Assembly (NCBI GenBank): GCA_029207755.1
Contig: JARCOQ010000008.1
Coordinates: forward strand, 29,377,021-29,441,020
From: Chamaea fasciata
Lineage: Eukaryota > Chordata > Aves > Passeriformes > Sylviidae
Direction of reading: 5' to 3'
Length of the DNA: 64,000 bases
Under the pieces are notes generated by a model. The model was not told the DNA's origin and searched no databases. It saw only the letters and a program-made list of their open reading frames with translations. The first letter of the stretch is position 1, and every line of letters begins with the position of its first letter. The position numbers and the translations under genes were made by a program. Below, piece by piece: positions 25,130 to 37,758 of this stretch.

Positions 25130-28100
25130 AAGTAAATGCTGTTTTGTTGTGTTTGGTGTTTTGAAGAAGTGGTCAGTTCCTAAATATTCTCCTACTCCCA
25201 TCAGAGGTGAATTTGCAGGCAGAAATTAGAGAATGTGGTAGAAGTGAACCGCCAGAGCTGCCCATACAGTGACACATGCTGTCCCTTGCCTGGGTGGCAG
25301 ATTCCTTGGAGAGGGCAGATCACCTGTCGGCTGCTCATTCTGATAATTGTAGCTGTGGAGAGGGCTCTGCCGGTATAAAAAGCGTCATTTTTGTGTGAGC
25401 TATATCGAAGTACACTCTGAGTTATCAGCAATCAATTACCATGAAGCAGCAAAATAAAAGCAAATCCCCCTCCAACTCCAGAGGGTAGACTCTGGCCTGG
25501 ACCAAAATGGCAGCATTCAGCGGTTGTTAACTTTGATGGTTTTTATATTGTCTGTAAAGCTATCAAAGATCTGGGAGTGAGGAACCAGGACAGCTGGTGG
25601 GTACAGGGTGCCCTTCTTTCCTGTCCATTTGTTGCCCAGAAGCAAGTTTTTTTCAGAAGAATTAAGTAGCTGGGAAAGAAAAGAGCTGTGGTATTCTGGC
25701 AGCACATCCCGCTCTTGAGCAGGGGAGTTTGAAGCACAGCCAGACCACTAGTGAATAAAACTCTGCCATCTGTGATGGCAAAAGATTGGTAAAAGAGACA
25801 GAATCAAAGTAATGAGAATTAAATGCTTGTAAATGCAGCCACATAAACCAAATGTCAGGAAGTCAAACCTGTGCGTGGAAGAGAAGTTCCTTCAATCCTT
25901 CCACCATGTGCTAGCCAAGGGATTCCTGTAGACTTCATTTAACTTCATAGTTTGTTATCCACAATTTTCAGGCTATTCACCAGCATTGTTACAGACCAAT
26001 GGCTCCACTCAAATATTTTCCTTGGCTTTTGAGCCCTTGCATGTGTTTTGTGTGTTGTGGAAGTGGGTCTCCAGCCTGAATGCCTCGCTCTGCAGATAAC
26101 AGTGGTTCGTGCTGCAGCTAAAAAGGAGTTTTATGAGCATCTTTAAACAGGATGTGCCAACTCTCATAAAGCACTCTTTTATTAGACACATATCTGCCCG
26201 TTCTGAATTCCCGGAGCTGAGGAAGATGAGCTTCTTCCAGTGTGTAGACTTCAGTGCTATGTACAAAGGCAACAGAGTGGGCAGCCTGCAATAATTTGTG
26301 TACTGAGTAAATTTTCATCAAAGCCATACAGGTACACTCCTGTAATTCACTCATCCCTCAAAAGACACGTTCTGTCTTTCACCATAAGTACAGCTATGCA
26401 CAGGAGTCTATTTAACTAGTTGAAATTCATGTCAGTGGAGTGGCTCAAGTCAAGGGATCCAACAAGACTGGTTAAAGAAAAGCCATGCAGTTTTTTCAGC
26501 CCTTAGCAAGTTTCAGAATGATTCAGAATTGTCACAAATTATTTATTTCTGTGATTCCCAGGGCACAGTGCACAAAGTTACACAAAAGGCTCAAAGCAGC
26601 AGATCAGGGTACGACAATGAGTGACAGATACAGCCACTCACTGGAAAAAGCACAGAGGGAAGAGGTGCTGCAGCTTCCATTTGAGCTGTGATGTTTAGAA
26701 CCAATGAACAACATACAGGAGAATGTGATGGTACCTGCATTTATTTTAGTAGATTCCTGCATTTGTAGTGGGGGAAGCTTTTCCTGCACCAAATTGTACT
26801 CTGTCACACTGGTGTAAAACTGAGTAAATCTTCCAGTGTAGGAAGAACTTTTCTAAGCCAGTATTATCAAGTGCAGAATTTTATTATTACAGTTACTGAA
26901 GTTAATTACAACTAGATTCCTAATTACAAATAACATGTTAAAATTATACTAAAAGAGGAACATGTTTTTACAATTCATGAGGGTTGCAGAAGAAGCATAG
27001 AACATGTACATTTGCTTCTTTAGTTATAAATCAATTTTCTTTTCTAGATCAAATAGTCCCTGAATTATGTTTACATGACCTTGGGCTGGGGATCTACACA
27101 CTCCCTGATGTAAATCAACCTACCCAAATCATGTTTCCCTTGAGAGGAGATTATTTTGTGCTATATCAATCTGGTCCATGCAGGACTTGGAAAAAGCATC
27201 AGATGTTTAGGCAGTGCAAATCCTTTTGCTATAGGCAAGGTTACTAATTAAAAAGCCTAGCGTACAGAAGCAGCAGATGCAGCCCAACCAAGGATGAATG
27301 TCAAGAAATTGGCGAGGAAAAGGGAAAAAGCAAAAAAGAGGTTAGGGAGAGATCAGATGGGTTTTTTCACAGAATGTTCTCTTTCCACTTGTCATTTCTT
27401 CCCAAGCAGTTCGGTGGTATCTGACAACATAAGGTCTTGCAGCAGGGAGTCTCATGAGTTGTGTCTTACTGTGGGAGTCGTATATTGTGGGATTTCATAC
27501 GTGGTGTCTGGTCATATCCCATCCTGTCACCTTTTATTAGGTGTGCTGCCATTATGTGACACTTTGCTGTGTTTCCGTTGACATTTTCTTGAGAGCTTGA
27601 ATGTGACTTCGGACAATGTTGCTGAAATCTGCTTCCAATTACAGCAACCCTCAGTTCTTTCAGCTGAAACAGGTCTAGATACACTCTAAGTGTGAATAAA
27701 TACCAGCTCATGAAGGTTAATTATGCTGGAAAGTTTTATCTTTGCCACCATGTTGGTGGGGGGACAATTTACTAAAAGCCGTGCAGTCAAGCTGGATGCA
27801 CGACAGCATTTGAACAGATGTCTAAACACAAGTGCTGGCTGAAGTTCTGTCATAAATTTAACCTGAACTTGGGATCGGTGTGACTTCCTAGTGCATTTCA
27901 TGACAAAGCTCAATATTATTGCCATAGAATAAGCTTGTATAAGCCTGGCATAGTCGCAGAAGGAAATGGGATTGATGGACATCTCTCTCTCTGGAGCAGT
28001 TCTGCTTGTGTGTTTTGGGGGCTTTTTTCAGCCTGCCCTCAGTTTTCTGAACACTCACACTGCAATTCATGGAGTGGCAGCAGGGTCCTTGCATGTCACT

Positions 28101-31059
28101 GAGTTCTTCTGCATTCTGCTCTAGTCTTCATTGCCGTGATAAACGTTCTCCCTGAGTTGTCATAAGCATCCTTTTGGGGCCTGCCCTGCAATACATGATG
28201 CTTCTCTGACATAGTAAAGGGGTAGAACATACACCCTGGGAAGTTACTTGTTTCCATTAATGTCCTTGTTTTGAAGACCAGCAAAAATGTTGTACAACTG
28301 TAAATCTCCTGGATTGAACTGGTTCTTTGCACTGCTCCCATAACTCAGAGCTTTTAAACTGCTTTTGAGAGGATTATAACTCATCTCTGTCATTTACAAA
28401 TAGCAGCATATAAGCATTGGTGTTTAATAGTTTTTCCAATCATGCAGGCAAGATTTTCTTAGCAATCTCTTTAGGTTATAGATTTTGTTTAAAGTGGTTC
28501 CTTTTTCTAAGTCAAAATCATTAATTTTTAGGTAGCAGGCACAGTTGTCCTTCAAACATCCAATTAAGTGGTCTCACTAAGTACTTGAGCAAAATGAAGG
28601 GTGTTTCATCAGATGAAGTAGCTGGGAATAAAAAGCTGTATTGTCTCTTGGATGGAGGGAAACTGCCTGCATTTCATATCCAAGAAAATGCAGAAGTTGT
28701 GGTCAAAATGCATGAGGGGCACCAGATGCTATCCCAAAAGAAAGGAGGGGTGTCATTCTTCTTTCCCACTGTTCTAGTAATCAGAGGAATTTTCTTGTGT
28801 AAACAAAATTAATAAATTGTGTAAATAATTGTCTTGTGTAATTTTCTTGATAAATAAAGTTTCGATTGTGGTGCCACTGTGGAACTTTGGCATTTATGTC
28901 TTAAGGATAGGTATTTACCTGAGACTTCTCGTAGCTAACAACTATGACATTTTTATATGTAGTTTGCATGAGTCAGATTTGTGTCAGATCTCTGATAGAC
29001 TTAATTCAAGTGCTGCCACTAATGCATTGGGTTCTCCACATCCAGTTACTCATACCAAAGCATAGATCAGTTGAAGGAAGAACAAAACTTACTTCTGTGA
29101 TATACTTCTGTATTGTTTTCTAGGATTCTGTATTTTTTTGTTTAGTAGCTGTTAAGTAACATAATGCAGAGGTTATCTCCTTTTCTGAACACATGCATGA
29201 CTGGCAAAATTAGTGAAAGTCACCACAGGTGGATGTGGAAATAGTGTCTCTATATCTGGAATACCTGCATGTACCTATGTAGACCCCCTGTATGGGATCA
29301 AGTGGTACCTTAGTAAGAGTTTGAAGTATGGGTGGGAATGGGACAAGTACTCACAAATTTTGTGCAGTATGTCAGATTTCAATGGGAGCAGTTTCTTTGG
29401 TCAAAGCTAACTTAGAATAGGTTGGTCACAGCATGGGCTGGAAATGCACAAGGTACCCAGTGTCTTGGGGCTTTAATAGTCAGGATTTTTTTTTTTTTAA
29501 TCTGTCAAATACTTGCATTGGAATGAAACACCAGCTCCTAAGGGGGACTGATATTCCTGAGCTGTGACAAGCAGGGTGTTTTATGATTAACAGCTGTTCT
29601 GACTGTGGGGTTGCAGTGACATGGAATTGGTCTTTTCATTGCTGTGGCATTCACAAATGGGGCTTGGTAGCAATTTATGAAAGGTGCTATTAGTTGTAGG
29701 ACATAACCCAGGAGGTTTTGGAATCAGGTTCCTATCGTGAATTGTTCCTGAAAGATCTTCCTAATCTTATTAATATTGACTGATTCTTTGTATTATGGTT
29801 TTCCAGGGATTGGTGGAGTCTAAAGGATTAAAGGCCTCTGAGTCAAGGATGACCTAGATTCTGATAGATTTTATTATGCAAATCCTTACAGTCAGAGGTC
29901 ATTAATGGAAACATCTGAAGCTAATATGAGTTAATATATTTGAGTGCTCTCTGAAATTAATGAGTGTTTTGGTTCCAGGTGAACACAATACATTTTATGC
30001 TTAAGTATTTTGAAACTGATTTAGAAGCCTACTCAAGAAGTGGAGGAAGATCTTAAATGTCCAGTGCTCCTTCTGAAAAGTTGGGTTCTGGAGACACTTT
30101 TGAGCACAGGATTTTCCTCTGAAGGCTGGAAACTTTCTCCTCTGCCCTAACACGATAATTTCAAGAAAACAGCAGATTCCAAAAAATGAACAAAAATCCT
30201 GATTTCACTTTAATTTTTGTGAAGAAAATTTCCAGAGCTTTTTAAGTTGAAAAACTAGCTAAGAACTGCAAGAAGTTAAAAAACTACTGGCTTTCCCACC
30301 TCAAAACAGAAAGATGATTTATACACATAGGTATTTTTCTGTATTTACAAAGTGCTCTATTACTTGAAGACCTGATAAGCAGAAGTAATATTCCTGAACA
30401 ACCTGGTCCTTGCCTGTTTTGGTCCAGCCGTCCCTACTGTTTGAGTGGGTGCAGGGGTTGGATCAAAACAAGGAAGATTCTCAATCTAATTAACATATAA
30501 AGGGAATAACTTATCCATTTTCCATTCTGGTAGTTTCCCCAAGTTCTGCACATGGACCTCAGACCACAACTGAAAAAGCCCTCTATTTAGCTCGTTAAAT
30601 ATGTTTTCATTTTTTCACTTATTTCTCATGCCTATCCACTTACATTCATTTCTTTGATTAATAGTTCCCCTTTTATACTATGCCTTTTTCCTAAGAATGT
30701 GAAAATATGTAAATATCCCAAGCAAAGACATTCTGTTTCAGGCCAGTAGTTGGGCAGGTCAGTATGATTATAATAATATTTATGAATAAACAGAGGCATT
30801 TACCCAAAATATTCAAAGCTGACTCTGAAAAGCCTGCAAGTAAGGCGTATGTTCTAATACTTGTTTTTGTAAGTCTGTTAAGCAAGGAGTCAGTAGCAGA
30901 GGTGAGGACAGAGCAAAAGGTACTGGGCTCCCCCTTTTCTGGTATCATGAGCGTGCTGGGACAGCTTCTAATGTTGATTTGGGCCAGGGTAATATCCTTG
31001 AAGTCCATGGCGTGTGTACAGTGTAGCACTCAGTGACTGGCCTTAGGTGTGGGCCCTGG

Positions 31060-31620
31060 TTGCGAGAAGCTTTGGCAGCCGGAGCTTTAGACGTCCCCAT
31101 CCTCCTCTTGTTTAATGCGGACGTGCGGAATTCACAGTCTCAGAGGAAATGCTGTAGGATGGGGATCCAGTGCTACTCGTTTTGAACACAAACATTTTTA
31201 CCAGCTCTTTGCCACCCACACACAATGTCCTCCTCTGCTTCACGTTCACCCCAGGGTCCCTGCGGGACAAGGCTCTGCAGTCCCTGGGACAGCGGGAGAA
31301 GGCAGCGCATCCTTTGACATTTCCCAGCGCGCCGGTGTTTCCCGCTCTGCTGCTCCGCCGCTACCTCCAGCGCATACCAGCAAGATGTGGGTTAATGGGG
31401 CAGGCGGGGCACAGGGAAGAGTCTCTGGTGGAGTCGTTAGGGTTTGCTGGCAGGCTGCCAGCTCGGTCGGTGCAATTTTACACTCACTTTTCAGCACGAG
31501 CTTAAAGGGGAAACCTCCGCTCGCTTTAAGCCTTTACAGCCAGCCGGAGGCTGCCGGGGCATTCCTGCCCCTGTCCAGACCTCTGATGAACAGCTGGCTG
31601 GAAATTCTCGTCTAAGCACT
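31060..31620 (+). promoter_or_regulatory. KALRN: Intronic CpG-rich islet 2, candidate internal promoter
   Basis: About 28 CpGs lie in 560 bases, about 19 of them between 31,255 and 31,560, with a consensus Sp1-type GC box (GGCGGGGC at 31,403-31,410) and no TATA box. It ends about 650 bases before the exon that opens spectrin repeat 5. Mammalian delta-kalirin transcripts start internally and lack Sec14 and repeats 1-4, so a promoter is expected near here. The strand is assigned from that reasoning, not from a visible start signal. Confidence 0.45.
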
Positions 31621-32248
31621 TGCAGTGATTTGTTGCTGTGATTGTGGCTTTAAAACTGGTAGTCAGGACTATTCAAAATTAATGGATCTGCATGGGGTTG
31701 ATTGGTGATATTGCTGTTTCCTATGTTTGGATTTTCCCAGAGTTAAAATGCGGAGTCTGAGTGCATTTTGAGGAGGGGGTTTAAGCGCTGGAAACAGGAA
31801 AGAAACCCCAAAACCTCAACGCCTGGGAAGGCATAGCTGAGCAGGCACAGCTAGACTTCAGTCAGTACCATACACACATACCAAAGCTTGTAGGTCTGTC
31901 CTGCAACAGGCTTCAGTTGCATGTGAAATGAATAGCAGATGATGGTGCTCAGCTCCTGAAAGGGTTAGGTTATCTGTAGGAGATTTTGTTATTTGTATAA
32001 AGAGTTAATCAGAATAAAATTATTACTTATTGCTGTATAACAAACAGAAATTGATTTTTTTTTTTTTTTAGAAAACTACCTGATACTGTATTTATCTTAT
32101 TTTCTTGCTTTAAATGGAATCAATAACAAATGTATCTTCTCGGGTTTACAAATTTTAGGTCAGTTTTCCTGTGAAACATGCAGCCTGAGTTAATGCCTAT
32201 TGATCTGGAATTAGAGAGCAAAAGGGTTAAATCTCAATCCCTCTCTGA

Positions 32249-32446
<198 letters not shown>

Positions 32447-32484
32447 TAAGCATCCACCTGGGGCACAGGTGTTGAGAAATCTGA

Positions 32485-32490
32485 TGCATG
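32485..32490 (+). promoter_or_regulatory. UGCAUG motif 40 nt past the repeat 5 exon donor
   Basis: An exact TGCATG within GATGCATGCTG, 40 bases downstream of the donor at 32,446. Possible Rbfox binding site by position; no functional evidence in the sequence. Confidence 0.35.
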
Positions 32491-33026
32491 CTGTGCTTTA
32501 GGGGTGCCTAAATAGGGAACTGCAAGCTCGGATCAATTGGGAGAGTTTGTTAATTCTTTACTTATTTATAATTCTTCAGGTCCTTTGAGTGTTTTATTGA
32601 AATTACAAGGAGTGATTTGTGTGAGCTGATTAGAGTAGTCTGTGGATCAGCATTGGTTTCCTGTTTGACTGGGAGATTATTTATAGGCACTGGGAAGTGA
32701 ATGGATCCAAATGTGTTTGAAGCGAATATTTTTAGTTGGTATTTATAGAAAGATTGTTAAATGGTTATGAACTGAGACCTCGTGATTTATATGGTTACTC
32801 CCGATGTGGGGTAAGTGTATTCCTCTTAATAAAATACACACGTGTCTAACAGCCTTCACTGTTTCATTTTGCATGCAGCACCCTTCTATTTATCTTTGTG
32901 TATGTGGGGTTTATTCATAGTGTCAAAGAGGCTCTTTTACTGCTGGTTCTTCTACTAGCACTATGAATTAAACCAGCTCATTTTTGCCTAATTTAAAATA
33001 CATGAAGAAACTAGCCCCAAGAATCT

Positions 33027-33046
33027 GGGGGGGGCGGGGGGGGGGG
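33027..33046. repeat. G-rich tract (G8-C-G11)
   Basis: Eight Gs, one C and eleven Gs in a row. Low complexity and prone to length error. Confidence 0.9.
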
Positions 33047-36000
33047 AAAGGTTGAGGTTTTTGTTGGGGGTTTGATGTTTTTCTTTCTTTTCTTTCTCAG
33101 TCTGCAAGTATTGTCAAATGAATATTTGCAGAGTAAGCTTATAAAGAATTTGTAATTGTGAAATCTCTCTCATTTGTTGTTACAGTGGTTTTCTGTGCCT
33201 GTAGCTTTGTTGACAGCAATGAAGTTCTCCTGCTTTTTATGGATGTTACTGGGCACTGAACCAAGTCCAATACATCATTTATTATTTAGGTCTTCGTATT
33301 GTTACAGGTTGCCCTTACCCACATGTACAAAGTGTGCATGTTCTGTATACATTACATCATGCAAATATCCCAGGTTTTATGCATTTCACCAGACAATTCA
33401 AGAGAGCAACATCATCCTCCTCACCCTGAGCTTCCCTAATCTGATGTCTTTTCTTTCTACCTGAGATGTGCAGAAAGTCATGAGCCATGACAGGAACCTG
33501 ACATGAAAAGCCCAAGATGCTCTAGAGTAGAATGGACAATGAGGGCTCTGGTGGAGCTCTGCCCTCAAAAGCCCTCCTGGAGTCCTTAAGTATTTTACTA
33601 CTGCCATATGCTGAGCTTTCCTCTAAGCTTTTTCCTGTCATCCTGGATGCAGAGTTTTCTCTGCTGGGTCAGAAAAAAATAATGAGAGATTTGAAAGGAC
33701 TGCTCTAGGTTTTGAGTGTCATTCAGCAGCCACACCAGAGAGCCCATGGAGATTCCTACTCTTCCTGTGTGTGACTTGCCAGCCCCACAGGGGAGGGCGA
33801 GGGACTGGAGTTGTGGTATTGCTTGCCAATATTAGAATTGGAGAGGAAGGATCAGGAGTAGACATTGCATCCTTGTATTCATCTTTGCTGATGAGTTCAG
33901 TAGGATAAAAACATGCTGGGTTTGGTAAGTGAGCTGCCAGAGGGGAAGGGGTTTTAGCTAAGAACATGTGCATGGCCAGCTGTAGAAGGTCAGTCAAAGA
34001 TCTGCATGGTAACTTACTTTTATGCAAAGAAATTGTTTGCAAAGTTTAAGGCATTTCTGAGATCAAAAAATGGCAGTGAAATTGTGGGCTAATTTTTTGT
34101 TGTTGTTGTTATTCTTCCCAACTATTGGAATGGCATCACTTCAGTGTGAACACCCATGGAGTAGAGCCTGAAAGGGACCCTGTACAAGCCCATCAGGTGG
34201 AGTCTGGAGTGGTTTGTCAGGCTGCAGAAAGTGTCGACATTTAAAGAGTCCTGGTTGTGGGATTGGCCTAAAGGATTTTTGCCTCCACCTGAGTCAGAAG
34301 GGGAGTGTGGAGGGTAGCCAGGGTAATATCTACAGCTGAGAAGTCAGTGGAGCATGGGAAGGAGGTGAACTGCAAGATAGTGTGTGGGACTTCAGCTTTT
34401 TCTTAATGCGAATGTAGTCAATTCTTAGTTTCAGTCTTGGAAAAGTGACAGTGCCCTCAGCTTTGAGACTTTTTAAGGTCATTGTCATGCTCCAATGTTT
34501 GCAAAATACCAAGGCAGGTTTTGAGGCAGCTGTATTCAACAAAGAAAAGTTGGGTTTGGGGTCTGGTTTGTGCTCTGGGCAGTGAGCAAGGTGGAAGGAA
34601 CAAGGTGAACCTATTTGTGCAAAGCCATTCCCTGGTTCTGATGAAGTTAATACCAAACCCAGAGAGAATATCTGCCAAACCTTTGCACACAAAAGTTTGC
34701 AGTGCTAAACTGTCAAGATGAGCTGGTTCAAGTGTTGGATTTGAGCGCTCTGACTAACTGCAAAGCTTGCAATGTGATCCTGGACTCTTTCAAAGCAGTG
34801 TGGAAAAAAATCCAATGAAGTTGCCTCTGTGTGTGCCCACTCTTACGTGCTTTCGTGGCTGCTGGCAATGGTAAAGAACACACAGAAAAAGGAAAAAAGG
34901 GAAAACTAGAATTGCTGCAGTCTTTCCTTAACACAGGATTGCATTTCAGTGTAGATCACCTTGTACCTGCCATGAAGAATAGATGTAGATTGCAAATGGT
35001 ACAACAAGGAAAAGAATGAAATACACTGCTCTTATCAAGCATGTCATAACACGGGGTTAAAAGCAATGAAATTACTGGAGCTTTGGAAAGTTTTCTGTTT
35101 CTTGTTCTTATCTTTGAGAGAACAGATTTTGGTTTAGAGATCGTTTGTGTAATAGCACTCTGTTTCCTTCAGAGAGGCAATGAAAAGCTCGGCTGCCTGG
35201 ACTAAATACCATGCCTGGGACTGCATGTCACACAAGGTCTTCAGGGCCTCAGTGACTATATCAGGAGGCCATGCCTATCAGGAATAAAGCAGGCCTGTCT
35301 AGAAACTGTGCATGTCATGGTTCACGTTGGAAACACTTTTCACTCTTCCTTATCAGTGCTTTCCTGAGGTGATCGTTCTCAGCAGTCAATGCAAAGCAAA
35401 CCTTTTGAACTGCAGTTCCAGGGGTGCTGCTGGGGGCAATATTTCTGGTCATCTGCAAAAGGCAAAACAATGACTTGCTCCAGTGAGATGTGAAAAGCAG
35501 GAATGTTTCTGGCTGAAAAAAAAAAAAAAAACAACCCAGTGAAGAGTTAATTATCTTACCTTTTTTACAGTGGTTCAGCATATAAGCTTTAGATAATGGG
35601 TGTTTCTCATTGAGCTTTCTCCCAGTGAAAGCACTGAAGGTGGTTTTAGGAGCACAGTTTTCATTTTAAACAAAGTCAGCAGCAATGTACTGAGTCCAAT
35701 TTTATGTTCCCCAAAGTTTGTTTGGGTTTTTTTTTCCAATAATTTCCTTGAATTTTAAAACTCTAATCCATAACCTTTCAAAGATTAGTAAGGGTCTTAC
35801 ACTTATTCTTTCCCAGAGTTTCTCATCGCCAGACTGAACAAGAAATACTGTGGCAGAAGCATGCAATCTCAGAAATGTTTTTTCCTGTAGGGAGATCTTT
35901 CTCAAACCAGACTAGCTAGGGGTTGTCAATGCCTTCTCCAAGACTTAAAAAACCCACCAGATTACTGGTCTTAAACTTTTGTGTTGCGTCAGTCACAGAA

Positions 36001-37345
36001 ATGCAAGTGTGGCTTGATATGAAGAGTGAAATGTTTAATGAAAGAGAATTTCTAAAACTAAATGTGTCTCTAGATCCCGTGAGAGATTATTCAACACCGG
36101 TCTTGAATAATTCATTGAGTAATTTAGATAATATATGAATAGTAATAATCCTGCATCTGAGTGAAGACTTATTTCATGTCCTTTTATAGAAGACAGGTGC
36201 TGACTGAAGGAAACAGAACTTGATTGGATGCAGCCTCAGATTAAGCTGTAGTTTCAAAATCTCAAGTTATTTTCATTCTTCCTTCCTCTGTGCAGCACTA
36301 ATGTGGAGGCAGAGACCCTGTGATCACCAAGAATGTGAAAACAGACAGAGTGGGGCAGAAACCATAACACCTGGAGAGAGAAATATCGGTGTAATATTTG
36401 CATCTAAATGTTGTTTTAGCCAATGTGCCAAAGCCAAGATTAAATTTTGCTTTCAGAGTTTCCTTCCTAGCCCTTTTGAAAGTGGAGGGACCTTGTGTGG
36501 AATGTTTGAGGACAAATTTCAGTTCTTTATATCTTCAAATGGTACTTATCCATAAAACAGGCACTGAAAAATATTTCTGTAGGTGAGACTATTATTATCC
36601 ATGAAAGCACAAATAGAAAAGGAACTGTCAGGACTTTCCTGTGCCCATGCTAAGCTTTCAAGTACAGCAAATTCCCCCTTGATATTGACCCACCAGTTGA
36701 AGGGTTTGCTCCCTTCTGCTGCCTGTAAATGGAAAATGTAACTGCAGCAGTATCTGACCTGTCACAGTCACATCTCCTTTCACTTCCCCCAGTGAAATGA
36801 CAAGTCAGGATCTCTCTTGGAGTTTTTGAAAGGTGTGTTGGGGTTGTTTTGCACTGTATTCTGTATCCATTGGGGTACTATGTTATCCAGAGGATACCAA
36901 GACATCCCTAGCCATTGGTCTAAAATACTCATAATTCTGATTTGATTAGTCTGTTAGTAATAGGGCAAGTGCAGGAAATTAACCTGTTAAGGCCCAGGTG
37001 GCTGAAGAGCATCTTAGTTTGATGGAAGTATAGACAGGAGCGAGTGAGCCTGCAGCATTAAAGATGATTGCCAGCCATTCTCAAGAGAGCCATTGAGAGT
37101 GATGTGCCATCTCGTGCCCTGGCCCTCCCAAGTGTGTCAGGTCGCAGTGTCACCACACAAGAAAGGATGATGCCCCTGCTCATACTTTGTGCCGAGCTCA
37201 GGAGCCGCGGGTTTTCGGCGAGTAGAGGAGATGATGTTGCGCACATCTTCCCTCAGCCCTTTGTGCTTGGGTTTGCTCCTCAGCAGCACACAGAATCACG
37301 GATGTGTAGTTCTTGCTCTTTTGCCTGCCTCAAAGCTCAGCTTAG

Positions 37346-37564
<219 letters not shown>

Positions 37565-37752
37565 TGAGGGCGGGGGGAGCTGTGGGAGAGAGGACACGTG
37601 AACATAACATTCCCTGTGAGGGTACATCTTGTGCTGTTTGATTCTGCTCAGCTGTCCAGCGAGGGGGAGAGAGAGTTACAACTGTGCTTTAATTCAGACT
37701 GTTGGACCTAAAGCATGCTTTAGGATAAACTGCCAGAAAGCACTGAAATAGG

Positions 37753-37758
37753 TGCATG
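37753..37758 (+). promoter_or_regulatory. UGCAUG motif 210 nt past the repeat 5/6 exon
   Basis: Exact TGCATG in AGGTGCATGAG. Weak evidence alone; listed because three other exons in this window have the same motif downstream. Confidence 0.2.

Noticed and set aside
31115..31615. 166-codon ORF and overlapping ORFs inside CpG islet 2
   Set aside because: Open frames on both strands result from high G+C and few stop codons; the peptides lack protein-like features.
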